From Imhoffiella purpurea (GTDB taxonomy: Bacteria > Pseudomonadota > Gammaproteobacteria > Chromatiales > Chromatiaceae): a stretch of 64,000 nt of DNA. Positions 45,501 to 54,380 of the stretch are shown here, piece by piece. The stretch spans positions 41,355-105,354 of the forward strand of contig NZ_AONC01000012.1 in the NCBI RefSeq assembly GCF_000585215.1. The letters are read 5' to 3'. The notes below the pieces were generated by a model. It saw only the letters and a list, made by a program, of their open reading frames with translations. It made no database searches and was not told the DNA's origin. The translations under genes were made by a program, and so were the position numbers. The stretch's first letter is position 1; each line of letters begins with the position of its first letter.

Positions 45501-45998
45501 TCAGGAGTCGGACGAGGATGTCTCGCGATCACGGACCCAATGGCCCGAGCGACCGCCGGATTTCTCGACGAGCCGGATGTCGGTCATGCTCATGCCACGA
45601 TCCACGGCCTTGCACATATCGTAGATCGTCAGCAGGGAGACCTGGACCGCGCACAGCGCCTCCATCTCCACGCCGGTCTGGCCGCGGGTCTCGACGCTGG
45701 CGCGACAGCGCACGGCGTTCTCGCCAGGCCGACACTCCAGGTCGATGGCGACCTTCGTCAGACTCAGCGGATGGCAAAGCGGAACCAGATCGGCGGTCCG
45801 CTTGGCACCCATGATCCCGGCAACGCGCGCGATGCCGAGCACGTCGCCCTTGCCATGTCCACCCTGTTCGATCAGCGACAGGGTCTCCGGCTCCATCCGG
45901 ATCCAGCCCTCGGCCACGGCCCGACGCCGGGTCGCGGCCTTGTCGCCCACATCGACCATGTGGGCGTCGCCCGACCGGGTGAAATGGGTCAGCGCCAT
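45501..45998 (-). CDS. moaC: Cyclic pyranopterin monophosphate synthase
   Basis: A 165-residue molybdenum-cofactor enzyme that makes cyclic pyranopterin monophosphate from the MoaA product. Signatures are [60 protein letters not shown] and [11 protein letters not shown] at the C-terminus, with the active-site Lys and Asp regions intact. The start is the ATG at 45998 overlapping the ppa stop (TGATG); a longer in-frame start would reach into ppa. moaA and other moa genes are elsewhere. Confidence 0.96.
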   Translation of the reverse strand: MALTHFTRSGDAHMVDVGDKAATRRRAVAEGWIRMEPETLSLIEQGGHGKGDVLGIARVAGIMGAKRTADLVPLCHPLSLTKVAIDLECRPGENAVRCRASVETRGQTGVEMEALCAVQVSLLTIYDMCKAVDRGMSMTDIRLVEKSGGRSGHWVRDRETSSSDS

Positions 45999-46546
45999 CA
46001 GAAGGCCGGCTTCTCCGGTGCGTCCTCGAACATCTTGACGCTGGCCATGATCTCCTGGCACGCCTCTTCACGGCCGCCCCAGCCGCCGACGCGCACCCAT
46101 TTGCCCTCGTCGAGATCCTTGTAGTGCTCGAAGAAGTGGGCGATCTGGTCGAGCAGATGCTGCGGCATGTCGCGGAAGCTCTCGACGTTGCGGTAGCCCT
46201 TGTAGAGCGTGTCGATCGGGATCGCGAGGATCTTGGCGTCGTCGCCGGATTCGTCGGTCATGGTGAGCACGCCGACCGGGCGGCACTTGATGACCGACCC
46301 CGGGATCAGCGAATAGGGGGTCACGACCAGGACGTCCACCGGGTCGCCGTCCGCGGACAGGGTATGAGGCACGTAACCGTAGTTGCATGGATAGTACATG
46401 GCGGAGGACATGAAGCGGTCGACGAACATTGCACCCGTGTCCTTGTCCATCTCGTACTTAACCGGATCGGAATGCGCCGGAATCTCGATGATGACGTTGA
46501 GGATATGGGGTACGTTGTCGCCCCGGGAAACCTTGGAAAGATCCAT
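45998..46546 (-). CDS. ppa: Inorganic pyrophosphatase, family I (soluble)
   Basis: A 182-residue cytoplasmic Mg2+-dependent pyrophosphatase. The family I signature is seen as [14 protein letters not shown] (three Asp metal ligands), with the substrate region [13 protein letters not shown] and the C-terminal [10 protein letters not shown]. It is translationally coupled to moaC. Its presence with the membrane H+-PPase and the PPi-dependent phosphofructokinase means that PPi can be spent three ways in this cell. Confidence 0.96.
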   Translation of the reverse strand: MDLSKVSRGDNVPHILNVIIEIPAHSDPVKYEMDKDTGAMFVDRFMSSAMYYPCNYGYVPHTLSADGDPVDVLVVTPYSLIPGSVIKCRPVGVLTMTDESGDDAKILAIPIDTLYKGYRNVESFRDMPQHLLDQIAHFFEHYKDLDEGKWVRVGGWGGREEACQEIMASVKMFEDAPEKPAF

Positions 46547-46635
46547 GAAGAGCCTCTATAGAGCCGCAAACGCTGCGGAATTTCTGAAGAAATCGAGGAA
46601 GAGTGGCGTCGCCGCGGGATCCATGGAACCAACGC

Positions 46636-46654
46636 AAAAAGGCCCTGAAGGGCC
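46636..46654 (-). terminator. Rho-independent terminator between pfp and ppa
   Basis: On the minus strand: GGCCC, loop TTCA, GGGCC, then TTTTTG. The stem is short (5 bp, extendable by one) but GC-only with a stable TTCA loop and a U-run, placed about 110 bases beyond the pfp stop and 90 bases before the ppa start. Confidence 0.7.
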
Positions 46655-46692
46655 CGCTGCGACGTTTAGCCGGTAATTGTAATGCAAGAAGG

Positions 46693-46725
46693 CCTTGAAA
46701 ATCCCAATGCTTGGGATTCTCAAGG
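46693..46725 (-). other. Hairpin downstream of pfp
   Basis: Inverted repeat with arms of 15 bases (CCTTGAAAATCCCAA and TTGGGATTCTCAAGG), one mismatch and a 3-base loop, 42 bases beyond the pfp stop and upstream of the U-run terminator. It could stabilise the pfp 3' end or act as a first terminator; there is no T-run. Confidence 0.6.
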
Positions 46726-46767
46726 AATTGTGTCCATCCCGTGGCGACGGGATGACGAGAGACGCGA

Positions 46768-48021
46768 TCAGAGCTCGAATGCCTCCAGCTTGCGTGCCAC
46801 GGGGGCGTTCTTCAGGGTCACGTATTTGGGCAGGCCGCGCTCGAACGGAGGATAGTCCTCGCCCTGGATCAGCGGGATCAGATATTCCTTGCACATTGGG
46901 GTGATGCCGAAGCCGTCCTCGGTGATGAAATCGCGCGGCATGAACTTCTCGACGTTGGCGACCTCGGACAGGGGCGCCTCGCCGACCTCCCAGGCATAGG
47001 GATCGTTGCCGAGACGCTTGACGGTCGGCATCACGGCATTGTGGCCGGCCAGCGCGAACTCGACCCCGGCGCGACCCATGGCATAGGCCTGCTCGACGTC
47101 GGTCTTGGAGGCCAGGTGGCGCGCGGCGCGCTGCAGATAGTCCGCGACCGCCCAATGGAACTTGTAGCCGGTGGCATCCTTGATCATGTTGGCCACGACC
47201 GGCGCGGCACCGCCGAGCTGGGCATGACCGAAGGCGTCACGGGTGCCCTGCTCGGCGAGGAAACGGCCGTCGGGGTATTTGGCACCCTCGGAGACGACGA
47301 TGGTGCAGAAATCGAAGCGCTCGACCTTCTCCTTGACCGCGGCCAGGAAGCGCTCCTGATCGAACTGGATCTCGGGGAAGAGGATGAGGACCGGGATGTC
47401 GTGATCCTCGATCAAACCGCCGGCGGCAGCGATCCAACCGGCATGACGCCCCATCACCTCGAGCACGAAGATCTTGGTCGAGGTCTTGGACATGGAGCGC
47501 ACGTCGAAGGACGCCTCCAGCGCCGAGGTCGCGATGTACTTGGCGACCGAGCCGAAGCCCGGGCAGTTGTCTGTGATCGGCAGGTCGTTGTCGACGGTCT
47601 TGGGGATGTGGATGGCCTGGACCGGATAGCCCAGCGTCTCCGACAGCTGCGAGACCTTGTAGCAGGTATCGGCCGAGTCGCCGCCGCCATTGTAGAAGAA
47701 GTAGCCGATGTCGTGGGCCTTGAAGACCTCGATCAGACGCTCGTACTCGCGCTTGTTGGCCTCCAGGCTCTTGAGCTTGTAGCGGCAGGAGCCGAAGCCG
47801 CCGGACGGGGTGTAGCGCAGGGCGGCGATCGCCTCGTCGGACTCCTGGCTGGTGTCGATCAGATCCTCGGTCAGAGCGCCGATGATGCCGTTGCGCCCGG
47901 CATAGACGTTGGCGATCTTGTCCGTGTGACGACGCGCGGTCTCGATGACACCGCAGGCCGAGGCGTTGATGACGGCGGTGACTCCACCGGATTGGGCATA
48001 GAAGGCGTTCTTCGCAGACAT
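46768..48021 (-). CDS. pfp: Pyrophosphate-dependent 6-phosphofructokinase
   Basis: A 417-residue phosphofructokinase of the PPi-using clade, reversible between fructose 6-phosphate and fructose 1,6-bisphosphate. The phosphoryl-donor loop is GGGDSADT (112-119), where ATP enzymes have GGDGS, and the catalytic loop is PKTVDND (140-146), with Lys where ATP enzymes have Gly; both favour PPi. VMGRHAGWIAAAGG and the late EYLIPLIQGEDYP are family segments. The start is the ATG at 48021 preceded by AAGGGGAC. It can serve both glycolysis and gluconeogenesis. Confidence 0.93.
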   Translation of the reverse strand: MSAKNAFYAQSGGVTAVINASACGVIETARRHTDKIANVYAGRNGIIGALTEDLIDTSQESDEAIAALRYTPSGGFGSCRYKLKSLEANKREYERLIEVFKAHDIGYFFYNGGGDSADTCYKVSQLSETLGYPVQAIHIPKTVDNDLPITDNCPGFGSVAKYIATSALEASFDVRSMSKTSTKIFVLEVMGRHAGWIAAAGGLIEDHDIPVLILFPEIQFDQERFLAAVKEKVERFDFCTIVVSEGAKYPDGRFLAEQGTRDAFGHAQLGGAAPVVANMIKDATGYKFHWAVADYLQRAARHLASKTDVEQAYAMGRAGVEFALAGHNAVMPTVKRLGNDPYAWEVGEAPLSEVANVEKFMPRDFITEDGFGITPMCKEYLIPLIQGEDYPPFERGLPKYVTLKNAPVARKLEAFEL

Positions 48022-48224
48022 GTTCGTCCCCTTGTGTTCTTGGATGACAGCGGAAGGATCGAGCGGCACCGACGCGCTCAAACGTGCAGAGCGTCCACAT
48101 CGGCCATCGGATCGGCGGACGCTCGTGGATCTCGCGACCGATCCGGCTCAAATGGCGGCAAGACTAACCAAAAGCGCCGGCCGGTCCAAATCGAAATCAC
48201 CGCTGCATGGATGCATGCAGTGGA

Positions 48225-49454
48225 TCAGCGCCCGGTCGAGGGGCGCGCCAGCGGCGGAAGGCCGTCGCCGAGCCCCAGCGCGCGATCCATGAAGAGACGC
48301 TTGAGCGGCAGGAGACGATCCGTGATGCGCAGCCCCAGGCCGCGCAGACCGGCGAGCGGCTCGCGATCCTGACCGAAGAGACGCTTGAATCCGTCCATGG
48401 CATAGAGCATGGCGAGATTGTCTCCGCGCCTGGCGCGCTCGTAATGTCGCAGGGTCCAGAGACCCGCTGGCGAGCGCCCGGAGGACCTGGCGAGGGTCAA
48501 TGCCTCGGCCAGTTCGGCCGCGTCCAGGAAGCCGAGATTGACGCCCTGACCGGCCAGGGGATGGATGGCATGGGCCGCGTCGCCGATGAGCGCGAGACCC
48601 GGCTGTACGTACTGCTTGGCATGCTGGAGACGCAGCGGCACCGCCGCCCGGGGTCCGTCCAGCGCCAGTCGTCCCAGCCGCGACTCGAAGGAATCGGTCA
48701 GCTCGGCGGAAAAGGCATCCTCGTCCATCGCCAGGAGCTGGGCGGCGCGCGCGTCGTCCGCGGACCAGACGATGGAGCAGCGCCCGTCGGCGAGCGGCAG
48801 CAGGGCGAGCGGACCGGTCGGCAGGAAGCGCTGCCAGGCGGTCTCCTGGTGCCAGCGCTCGGTGCGGACGTTGGCGACGATCGCTTTCTGGCCGTATTCC
48901 CAACCCTCGGTCGCGATCCCGGCGAGTTCGCGGACCAGCGAGTCGCGCCCGTCGGCACCGACCAGCAAGGGCGTCTGGAGCGCGCGACCGTCGGTGAGCA
49001 GCAGGCTCCAGCCGTCCCGGGTCCGCTCCATGTCGGAAATGGCCGCGGGACACATGAGCCGGATGTCCTCGGCCGCCTCCAGCTCCTCCCAGAGCGCGAG
49101 CTGGATCGCCCGGTTCTCGACGATGTGCCCGAGATCGGACTCGCCTACGTCCAGGCTGTCGAAATGGATCTGGCCGCCGCCAACGGCGTCCCAGACATGC
49201 ATCTGACGGTAGGGGCTGGCCCCCAGCACGAGGATGCGGTCCCAGGCATCGAGCCGCTGCAGCATCCGCTGGCTCGCCCGGCTCAGGGCCGAGACCCGCA
49301 GGTCGATCTCGCCGGCCGGCCACTGGCGCTGCGGCTCGCGCGGCTCGATCAGGGCGATCGCATAGCCTTGGCCGGACAGTGCCCGGGCGAAGGCCGCGCC
49401 CACCATGCCGCCGCCGACGACGATCAGATCGAAATCCAGATCCATCTCACTCAT
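48225..49454 (-). CDS. ubiI: UbiI-type FAD-dependent ubiquinone C5-hydroxylase
   Basis: A 409-residue flavoprotein monooxygenase of the UbiH/UbiF/UbiI family. The Rossmann motif is VVGGGMVGAAFARAL; the DG motif is LLVGADGRDSLVR; the second FAD motif IGDAAHAIHPLAGQGVNLGFLDAAEL matches UbiI more than UbiH. It hydroxylates the quinone ring in aerobic ubiquinone synthesis. The ATG at 49454 overlaps the end of ubiH by eight bases. It is the last gene of ygfB-pepP-ubiH-ubiI. Confidence 0.9.
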   Translation of the reverse strand: MSEMDLDFDLIVVGGGMVGAAFARALSGQGYAIALIEPREPQRQWPAGEIDLRVSALSRASQRMLQRLDAWDRILVLGASPYRQMHVWDAVGGGQIHFDSLDVGESDLGHIVENRAIQLALWEELEAAEDIRLMCPAAISDMERTRDGWSLLLTDGRALQTPLLVGADGRDSLVRELAGIATEGWEYGQKAIVANVRTERWHQETAWQRFLPTGPLALLPLADGRCSIVWSADDARAAQLLAMDEDAFSAELTDSFESRLGRLALDGPRAAVPLRLQHAKQYVQPGLALIGDAAHAIHPLAGQGVNLGFLDAAELAEALTLARSSGRSPAGLWTLRHYERARRGDNLAMLYAMDGFKRLFGQDREPLAGLRGLGLRITDRLLPLKRLFMDRALGLGDGLPPLARPSTGR

Positions 49455-50682
49455 GCCGACCTCCACCAAGCGAAAGACCGCTGGCCAGCCGCGGCTGACG
49501 GCCACCCAATCCCATGAAGCGCCTGGCCAGCCGATGGCGTGCGCAGGGCAAAAGATCCACGCCCAGCATGCCGGCGGCACGCGCCATGATCAGCGGCGTC
49601 CAATCGGGGGTGAAGAGACGGACCAGGGCATCCGTCAGCCCGGCGGTCGCCTTCTGGTCGCGGGTCCGCCAGCGGCTGTAGCCGGCGAGCGTCTCGGGCG
49701 CGCCCGGATCGCGCCCATCGACCGCGCAATCCGCCAGCACATCGGCCAATCCGGCAACATCGCGCAGCCCCAAATTGAATCCCTGGCCGGCGACCGGATG
49801 AAGGGTGTGGGCCGAATTGCCGATCAGGACCACACGGTCCTGGACCGAATCGCGGGTGAGCAGGAACTTGAGCGGATAGACCCGACGCGCCGACACCTGA
49901 CCGAGACGCCCGAGCCGAAAGCCGAAGCGCGCCTGCAGGCGCCCCAAGAAGTCATCGTCGTCCAGGGATAGAAGCTCCTGGGTCTCGGATTCGCGACAGG
50001 TCCAAACCACCGAGTAACGATCCGCCGTCATGGGCAGCATGGCCAGGGGGCCGCTGTCCGTGAAGCGCTCGAAGGCGACGCCGCGTTGAGGCCGGTCGGG
50101 GGTGACGGTGGCGATGACGGCATCCTGTCCGTAGTCATGCTCGGACACCTTCAGATCCAGCCCCTCGCGAATCCCCGAGTGGCCGCCGTCGGCGGCGACC
50201 AGAAGCCGGGTGCGCAGATCGACCATCTCACCGTCGGCGCGCAGACTCAGATCGACGCCGTCGCCGCAGACGCGGTGGGCCAGAAGCTGCGCCGGACGGA
50301 AGATCTCGAGATTGTTGGCGTATTCGAGCCCGATCTGGATCGCCGAGCCGATTGACCGGGCCGGGATGACGTAGCCCAGCGCCTCGACGCCCTCCTCGGC
50401 ATGATCGAGACGGGTGAAGGCGCAATGCCCGCGGTCGGAGACGTGGACGCGCAGGATCGGCTCCGCCTCCGGGACCATCTCGGACCAGACGCCGATCGCG
50501 CGAAAGATGCGCTGGCTGCCGAGCGACAGGGCGATGACCCGCTCGTCGTAGCTCGGCTGGACATGCGACTGGGGCGAGACCGCCTCGATCAAGGCGACCT
50601 TGAGCCCTGTATCGGCCAGGGCGCAGGCCAGACTGCCTCCGACCAGACCACCGCCGACAATGGTGACGTCGTATTGGTACAT
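49447..50682 (-). CDS. ubiH: UbiH, 2-octaprenyl-6-methoxyphenol hydroxylase
   Basis: A 411-residue FAD monooxygenase paralogous to its neighbour. VTIVGGGLVGGSLACALADTG binds FAD and ALSLGSQRIF is a family marker. The second FAD motif reads IGNSAHTLHPVAGQGFNLGLRD, with Asn in place of Asp and the NLGLRD ending characteristic of UbiH. It acts at ring carbon 1 in ubiquinone synthesis. The ATG at 50682 gives MYQYDVTIVGGG; longer in-frame extensions are not family-like. A 217-base gap separates it from pepP and holds nothing recognisable. Confidence 0.92.
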   Translation of the reverse strand: MYQYDVTIVGGGLVGGSLACALADTGLKVALIEAVSPQSHVQPSYDERVIALSLGSQRIFRAIGVWSEMVPEAEPILRVHVSDRGHCAFTRLDHAEEGVEALGYVIPARSIGSAIQIGLEYANNLEIFRPAQLLAHRVCGDGVDLSLRADGEMVDLRTRLLVAADGGHSGIREGLDLKVSEHDYGQDAVIATVTPDRPQRGVAFERFTDSGPLAMLPMTADRYSVVWTCRESETQELLSLDDDDFLGRLQARFGFRLGRLGQVSARRVYPLKFLLTRDSVQDRVVLIGNSAHTLHPVAGQGFNLGLRDVAGLADVLADCAVDGRDPGAPETLAGYSRWRTRDQKATAGLTDALVRLFTPDWTPLIMARAAGMLGVDLLPCARHRLARRFMGLGGRQPRLASGLSLGGGRHE

Positions 50683-50899
50683 CGCGTTCAGACCCGGGTT
50701 GGTTCGATCGTTGTTCGAGCTGTCGACCTCAAGCCATCGGCCTCCAGCGCATGCATCTGCCGTCGGTTCCCGCCCGCCGCGCTCGGCCGCTCGAGGATGG
50801 AGCGAGCGGCGCGAGCACTGCAAGCGGCACCTGTGAGGCACCGAATCGGTACCACGGTTCCCTGAGCCAAGGCCAGGCGCCGGGGGCGCCGAACCGGAA

Positions 50900-52204
50900 T
50901 CAGCGTCGCATCAATGCCTCGATGCGGTCCGGATCCTTAGGCACGTCGCACGTCAGCACCTCGCTCCCTTTCTCGGTGATGAGCACATCGTCCTCGATGC
51001 GGATGCCGATTCCGCGATAGGGCTCAGGGACCGAATCGTCGTTCGGCATATAGAGCCCGGGCTCGACGGTCAAGACCATGCCCGGCTCCAATCTACGCCA
51101 ATCGCCATCGACCTTATAGGTGCCCACGTCGTGAACGTCCATCCCCAGCCAATGACCGGTTCGGTGCATGTAATAGGGCTTGTAGGCCTCCTCTTCGACC
51201 AGTTTGCCCACCTTGCCCGAGAGGATGCCCAGACGCACCAGCCCCTTGGTGAGGACGCGAACGGCGGCATCGTGCGGCGCATTCCAGCCGGCGCCCGGAC
51301 GCGCCTCGTCGATCGCGGCGAGCTGGGCCGCGAGCACCAGCTCGTAGAGTTCGCGCTGGGGCGGGGAGAAGCGCCCATTGACCGGAAAGGTCCGGGTGAT
51401 GTCGGAGGCGTAGCCGTCGAGCTCGCAGCCGGCGTCGATCAGCACCAGATCGCCGTCGCGCAACGGATCGGCATTCTCGACATAGTGCAGGATGCAGCCA
51501 TTGGCCCCGCCGCCCACGATGGAGGGATAGGCGAGATGGCGGGCGCCCTGCTCGGCACAGGCATGCTGGAACTCGGTCTCCAGCTCGCGCTCGCCCATGC
51601 CTGGGGCGCAGAGCCGCATCAGACGGCAATGCGCCTGAGCCGAGATCCGCGCGGCGCGGCGCATGGTCTTCTGCTCGGCGACGCTCTTGCGCAGACGCTG
51701 CTCGTGGAGCAGGGAATCGACGGCAACGAAGGTATCGGGTGCGATCGCGCCGAGCCGGATCTTGGAGCGCACCTTGTTCACCCACCCCATGACCCGCCGA
51801 TCCAGATCCGGATCGATGCCGATGGGATAATAGAGCCGCTTGCGTCCCTCGATCAGCTCGGGCATGCGTTCGTCCAGATCGATCAGCGGATGCGCCTCAT
51901 CGGCACCGCATCGGGCGATGGCGCCCTCGACGCCGAGCCGCCGGCCGTCCCACTGCTCGCGCTCCGGATCGCTCGGCCGGCAGAAGAGCACGAACTCGCC
52001 GTCCTTGCGCCTGGGAACCAGGGCGAGGAAGGCATCGGGCTCCGGAAAGCCGGTGAGATAGAGGAAATCGCTGTCCTGGCGAAAGGGATAGTGGACGTCA
52101 CGGTTGCGCACCGCCTCTCGGGCAGCAGGCAGGATGGCGATCCCATCGCGCCCGATCGCCTTGGCCAGGGCCCGTCTGCGGCGCTTGAATTCGGCCGAGG
52201 TCAT
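50900..52204 (-). CDS. pepP: Xaa-Pro aminopeptidase PepP
   Basis: A 434-residue metallopeptidase removing N-terminal residues before proline. The N-terminal domain begins MTSAEFKRRRRALAKAIGRDGIAILPAA. The pita-bread domain has the five metal ligands: two Asp in LIDAGCELDGYASDITRTFPV, His in HRTGHWLGMDVHD, Glu in TVEPGLYMPND and Glu in GIGIRIEDDVLIT. The ATG at 52204 overlaps the ygfB stop (ATGA). Gene order ygfB-pepP-ubiH-ubiI is classical for gammaproteobacteria. Confidence 0.96.
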   Translation of the reverse strand: MTSAEFKRRRRALAKAIGRDGIAILPAAREAVRNRDVHYPFRQDSDFLYLTGFPEPDAFLALVPRRKDGEFVLFCRPSDPEREQWDGRRLGVEGAIARCGADEAHPLIDLDERMPELIEGRKRLYYPIGIDPDLDRRVMGWVNKVRSKIRLGAIAPDTFVAVDSLLHEQRLRKSVAEQKTMRRAARISAQAHCRLMRLCAPGMGERELETEFQHACAEQGARHLAYPSIVGGGANGCILHYVENADPLRDGDLVLIDAGCELDGYASDITRTFPVNGRFSPPQRELYELVLAAQLAAIDEARPGAGWNAPHDAAVRVLTKGLVRLGILSGKVGKLVEEEAYKPYYMHRTGHWLGMDVHDVGTYKVDGDWRRLEPGMVLTVEPGLYMPNDDSVPEPYRGIGIRIEDDVLITEKGSEVLTCDVPKDPDRIEALMRR

Positions 52205-52803
52205 GAGCCGGCCGCTCCGGGCGCCGGGGGATTGCGCTCCTCCTGGATGAGCATGGCGGCGACCCGGACGAACTCGGTGATCTCCATCAGCGCCTCCTCG
52301 TTCTCCTCGCTCTCTTCGAGGCCGGCCAGATCCATGCGGGTCAGATCGGCGAAATCGCGGATGACCTCCCGTCCCTGCTCGGAGAGGTCGGATTCCTTCA
52401 CGCCCAGCGTGCCGACCGCGAACAGAAAACCGCGAACCCAGTCGTAGACGCCGGTGGCACGTTCCAACAGCGCCGCCTCCTCGTCCGGCAGCAGGAGCCT
52501 CAATCCCTCGCTGCGGTCCCGAGCCGAGTCCGCGGCCTGCGCGCCATATTCCTCGAGATGCTGGCGTACCTCGGACGATTCGGCCGGATCCGCGTCCCGA
52601 TCGGAGAACAGATGCTCGAGCCAAGCCGCCACCGGATCCTTGGATCCGCCACAGACCAGCCCGCACAAGATGCCGTGCGCCTCGCTCGGCGATGGAACCA
52701 GATGGGTGGCCTCGAGCAGATGGCCGACCTCGTGATATTCGTTGTCCGTGACCTCCCCCCGGCGCCGAGACGCGCCCAATCGCAACTCTGGACTTGGGAT
52801 CAT
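52201..52803 (-). CDS. ygfB: YgfB family (UPF0149) protein
   Basis: A 200-residue all-helical protein of the YecA/YgfB family, without the C-terminal zinc-binding SEC-C motif of YecA. Signatures are SPSEAHGILCGLVCGG near the N-terminus, YDWVRGFLFAVG in the middle and ITEFVRVAAMLIQEE near the end. The function in most species is unclear; in Pseudomonas YgfB modulates expression of autolysis/beta-lactam genes. The start ATG at 52803 is not certain, because the first 17 residues are not family-like. It is divergent from the zapA operon. Confidence 0.9.
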   Translation of the reverse strand: MIPSPELRLGASRRRGEVTDNEYHEVGHLLEATHLVPSPSEAHGILCGLVCGGSKDPVAAWLEHLFSDRDADPAESSEVRQHLEEYGAQAADSARDRSEGLRLLLPDEEAALLERATGVYDWVRGFLFAVGTLGVKESDLSEQGREVIRDFADLTRMDLAGLEESEENEEALMEITEFVRVAAMLIQEERNPPAPGAAGS

Positions 52804-52822
52804 AGCATGCGCCTCTGTGCGA

Positions 52823-52851
52823 TTGACCGCTCACGGCACCCCTTCTATAGT
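52823..52851 (+). promoter_or_regulatory. Sigma-70 promoter of the zapA operon
   Basis: TTGACC (52823-52828), a 17-base spacer and TATAGT (52846-52851), both five of six to consensus. Transcription would start near 52858, about 22 bases before the TTG start of the first gene. The promoter overlaps the 5' end of the divergent ygfB region. Confidence 0.75.
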
Positions 52852-52879
52852 GCGCAGAATTTCAACGGAGTCGTGGACT

Positions 52880-53089
52880 TTGGCCAACTTCGACCTCGAC
52901 CGACTGGAGCAACAGGTGCATGCATTGATCCAGCTGAACCGACGGCTCCGGGATGAAAATGCATCGTTGCGCGCACGTCAGGAGAGTCTGGTCGCCGAAC
53001 GCAGCGAGCTGATCGAAAAAACCGAGCAGGCACGGAGCCGTGTTGAGGCAATGCTGTCCCGGTTGCGCGCGATGGAGGAAAACCTGTGA
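52880..53089 (+). CDS. ZapB-like coiled-coil protein (TIGR02449 type)
   Basis: A 69-residue protein that is one long coiled coil (FDLDRLEQQVHALIQLNRRL, then DENASLRARQESLVAERSEL) with leucine heptads over nearly the whole length. Small proteins of this kind precede zapA in many gammaproteobacteria and are thought to take part in cell division. The start is assigned to the TTG at 52880, with GGAG nine bases upstream and the promoter at 52823-52851 leaving no room for an earlier start. The stop overlaps the zapA GTG (GTGA). Confidence 0.8.
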   Translation: MANFDLDRLEQQVHALIQLNRRLRDENASLRARQESLVAERSELIEKTEQARSRVEAMLSRLRAMEENL

Positions 53090-53484
53090 TTGAAGAGCCC
53101 TTGCAAGTCAGTATCAAGATTCTCGAAAAGGAGTATCGCATCGCCTGCGAATACCATGAGCAGGACGACTTGCGGGCGTCGGCCCGTCTGCTCGATCACC
53201 GCATGCGCGAGATCCGTCAGTCCGGACGCGTGATCGGTACCGACCGGATCGCGGTCATGGCCGCGCTGAACATCGCTCACGACCTCATCCAGCTCCAGCG
53301 CTCGCGTTCGGGTTACGGCGACGATACCGGCAGACGGCTCAGACAGCTGCAGGAGCAGGTCGCTGCGGCCATGGCCGGCGATCCGCCCGCCGCCGAGCAT
53401 CCCGCGTTCGAGGCGGCCGACCCGGATCACGAATCGCAACCACACTCCGAGCCCCCGCTGGACGCATCGGACGAAAGGGTATAG
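53086..53484 (+). CDS. zapA: Cell division protein ZapA
   Basis: A 132-residue FtsZ-ring stabiliser. The N-terminal domain (EPLQVSIKILEKEYRIACEYHEQDDLRASARLLDHRMREI) and IAVMAALNIAHDLIQLQ are the conserved ZapA core, followed by a dimerising coiled coil and a longer-than-usual acidic tail (about residues 95-132). It begins with GTG at 53086, coupled to the coiled-coil gene, and is followed directly by 6S RNA, the standard arrangement. Confidence 0.94.
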   Translation: MIEEPLQVSIKILEKEYRIACEYHEQDDLRASARLLDHRMREIRQSGRVIGTDRIAVMAALNIAHDLIQLQRSRSGYGDDTGRRLRQLQEQVAAAMAGDPPAAEHPAFEAADPDHESQPHSEPPLDASDERV

Positions 53485-53496
53485 CCTAGTTCACAA

Positions 53497-53685
53497 GACA
53501 CCCCCTATGGTGTTCGAGAGCGGCCTGGGTATTTTCTTGAGCCTAATCGCTACCCCGGGGATATGACGGAAACGGCTGTTGCGCATGTCCGCCACGAGCG
53601 GAAAGCCTGAAGCGGCACCGACTGTCCCCACTTGAACCATAAGGTTCAAGAACAAAGGCCTGCAACGGCACTGATGGGGGGTGTC
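53497..53685 (+). ncRNA. ssrS: 6S RNA
   Basis: About 189 nt between zapA and fau, the conserved gammaproteobacterial ssrS position. The ends pair: GACACCCCCTAT (53497 onward) with ATGGGGGGTGTC (ending 53685). Characteristic segments are GTTCGAGAGCGGCCTGGG near the 5' side and ACTTGAACCATAAGGTTCAA then AGGCCTGCAACGGCA near the 3' side, matching the E. coli 6S pattern. 6S RNA mimics an open promoter and binds the sigma-70 holoenzyme in stationary phase. Exact ends are inferred from the terminal helix. Confidence 0.93.
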
Positions 53686-53701
53686 CCTACCTCTTCATCG
53701 C

Positions 53702-54340
53702 ATGCAGTCGTCCTCACCACCAAGGCGCGAGATCAGGCGCGCAAGACGCGCACTGCCCCCGCAGTCGCAGAGACTTCATGCCGAGGCCGTCGCCAAAAGG
53801 CTCGGTCGCCGGTTCGAGTTCCTTCACGCACGCCGCATCGCCTTCTATTGGCCCGCGGACGGAGAGCTCGATCCCCGTCCCTTGATGGCCCGAGCCCTCG
53901 CGCTCGGCAAAGAATGCCATCTCCCCGTGTTGAGCACCTCGCCAGTCCGCGCGTCGCAGCCGCCGCTCCGGTTCGCTCGCTACCGACCGCAAGCGCGTCT
54001 GCGCCCCAATCGATACGGCATTCCAGAGCCTGTCGCGGCTGGATCGCAGCTGCTGACCGCCAGGCATTTGGACCTGCTGATCCTGCCGCTGGTCGCATTC
54101 GACGCGACCTGCAACCGCATCGGAATGGGCGGAGGCTATTACGACCGCAGCCTCGCGTTTCTCAGATTTCGAAACCGCTGGCGACGCCCGAGACTGATCG
54201 GCGTGGCTCACGAATGCCAGCGTCTGGAGCAAATCGAACCGGCACCATGGGATGTCCGGCTCGATGCCGTCGCGACCGAGTCCCGCCTGTACGGCACCAG
54301 AGAACCCCGAGGAATCGGCCCCACGGGCTCTCTGCTATGA
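53702..54340 (+). CDS. fau: 5-formyltetrahydrofolate cyclo-ligase
   Basis: A 212-residue enzyme (YgfA) that converts 5-formyl-THF to 5,10-methenyl-THF with ATP. The N-terminus has [20 protein letters not shown] (basic nucleotide-binding region), the middle [19 protein letters not shown], and the C-terminal signature [18 protein letters not shown]. The ATG at 53702 is preferred because earlier in-frame GTG codons would overlap the 6S RNA 3' end. It lies 16 bases after ssrS, so the two are probably one transcript, as in E. coli. Confidence 0.94.
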   Translation: MQSSSPPRREIRRARRALPPQSQRLHAEAVAKRLGRRFEFLHARRIAFYWPADGELDPRPLMARALALGKECHLPVLSTSPVRASQPPLRFARYRPQARLRPNRYGIPEPVAAGSQLLTARHLDLLILPLVAFDATCNRIGMGGGYYDRSLAFLRFRNRWRRPRLIGVAHECQRLEQIEPAPWDVRLDAVATESRLYGTREPRGIGPTGSLL

Positions 54341-54380
54341 TTCGCCCCCCAATAAGGATCCAACCGGAGGACAACAAGAG

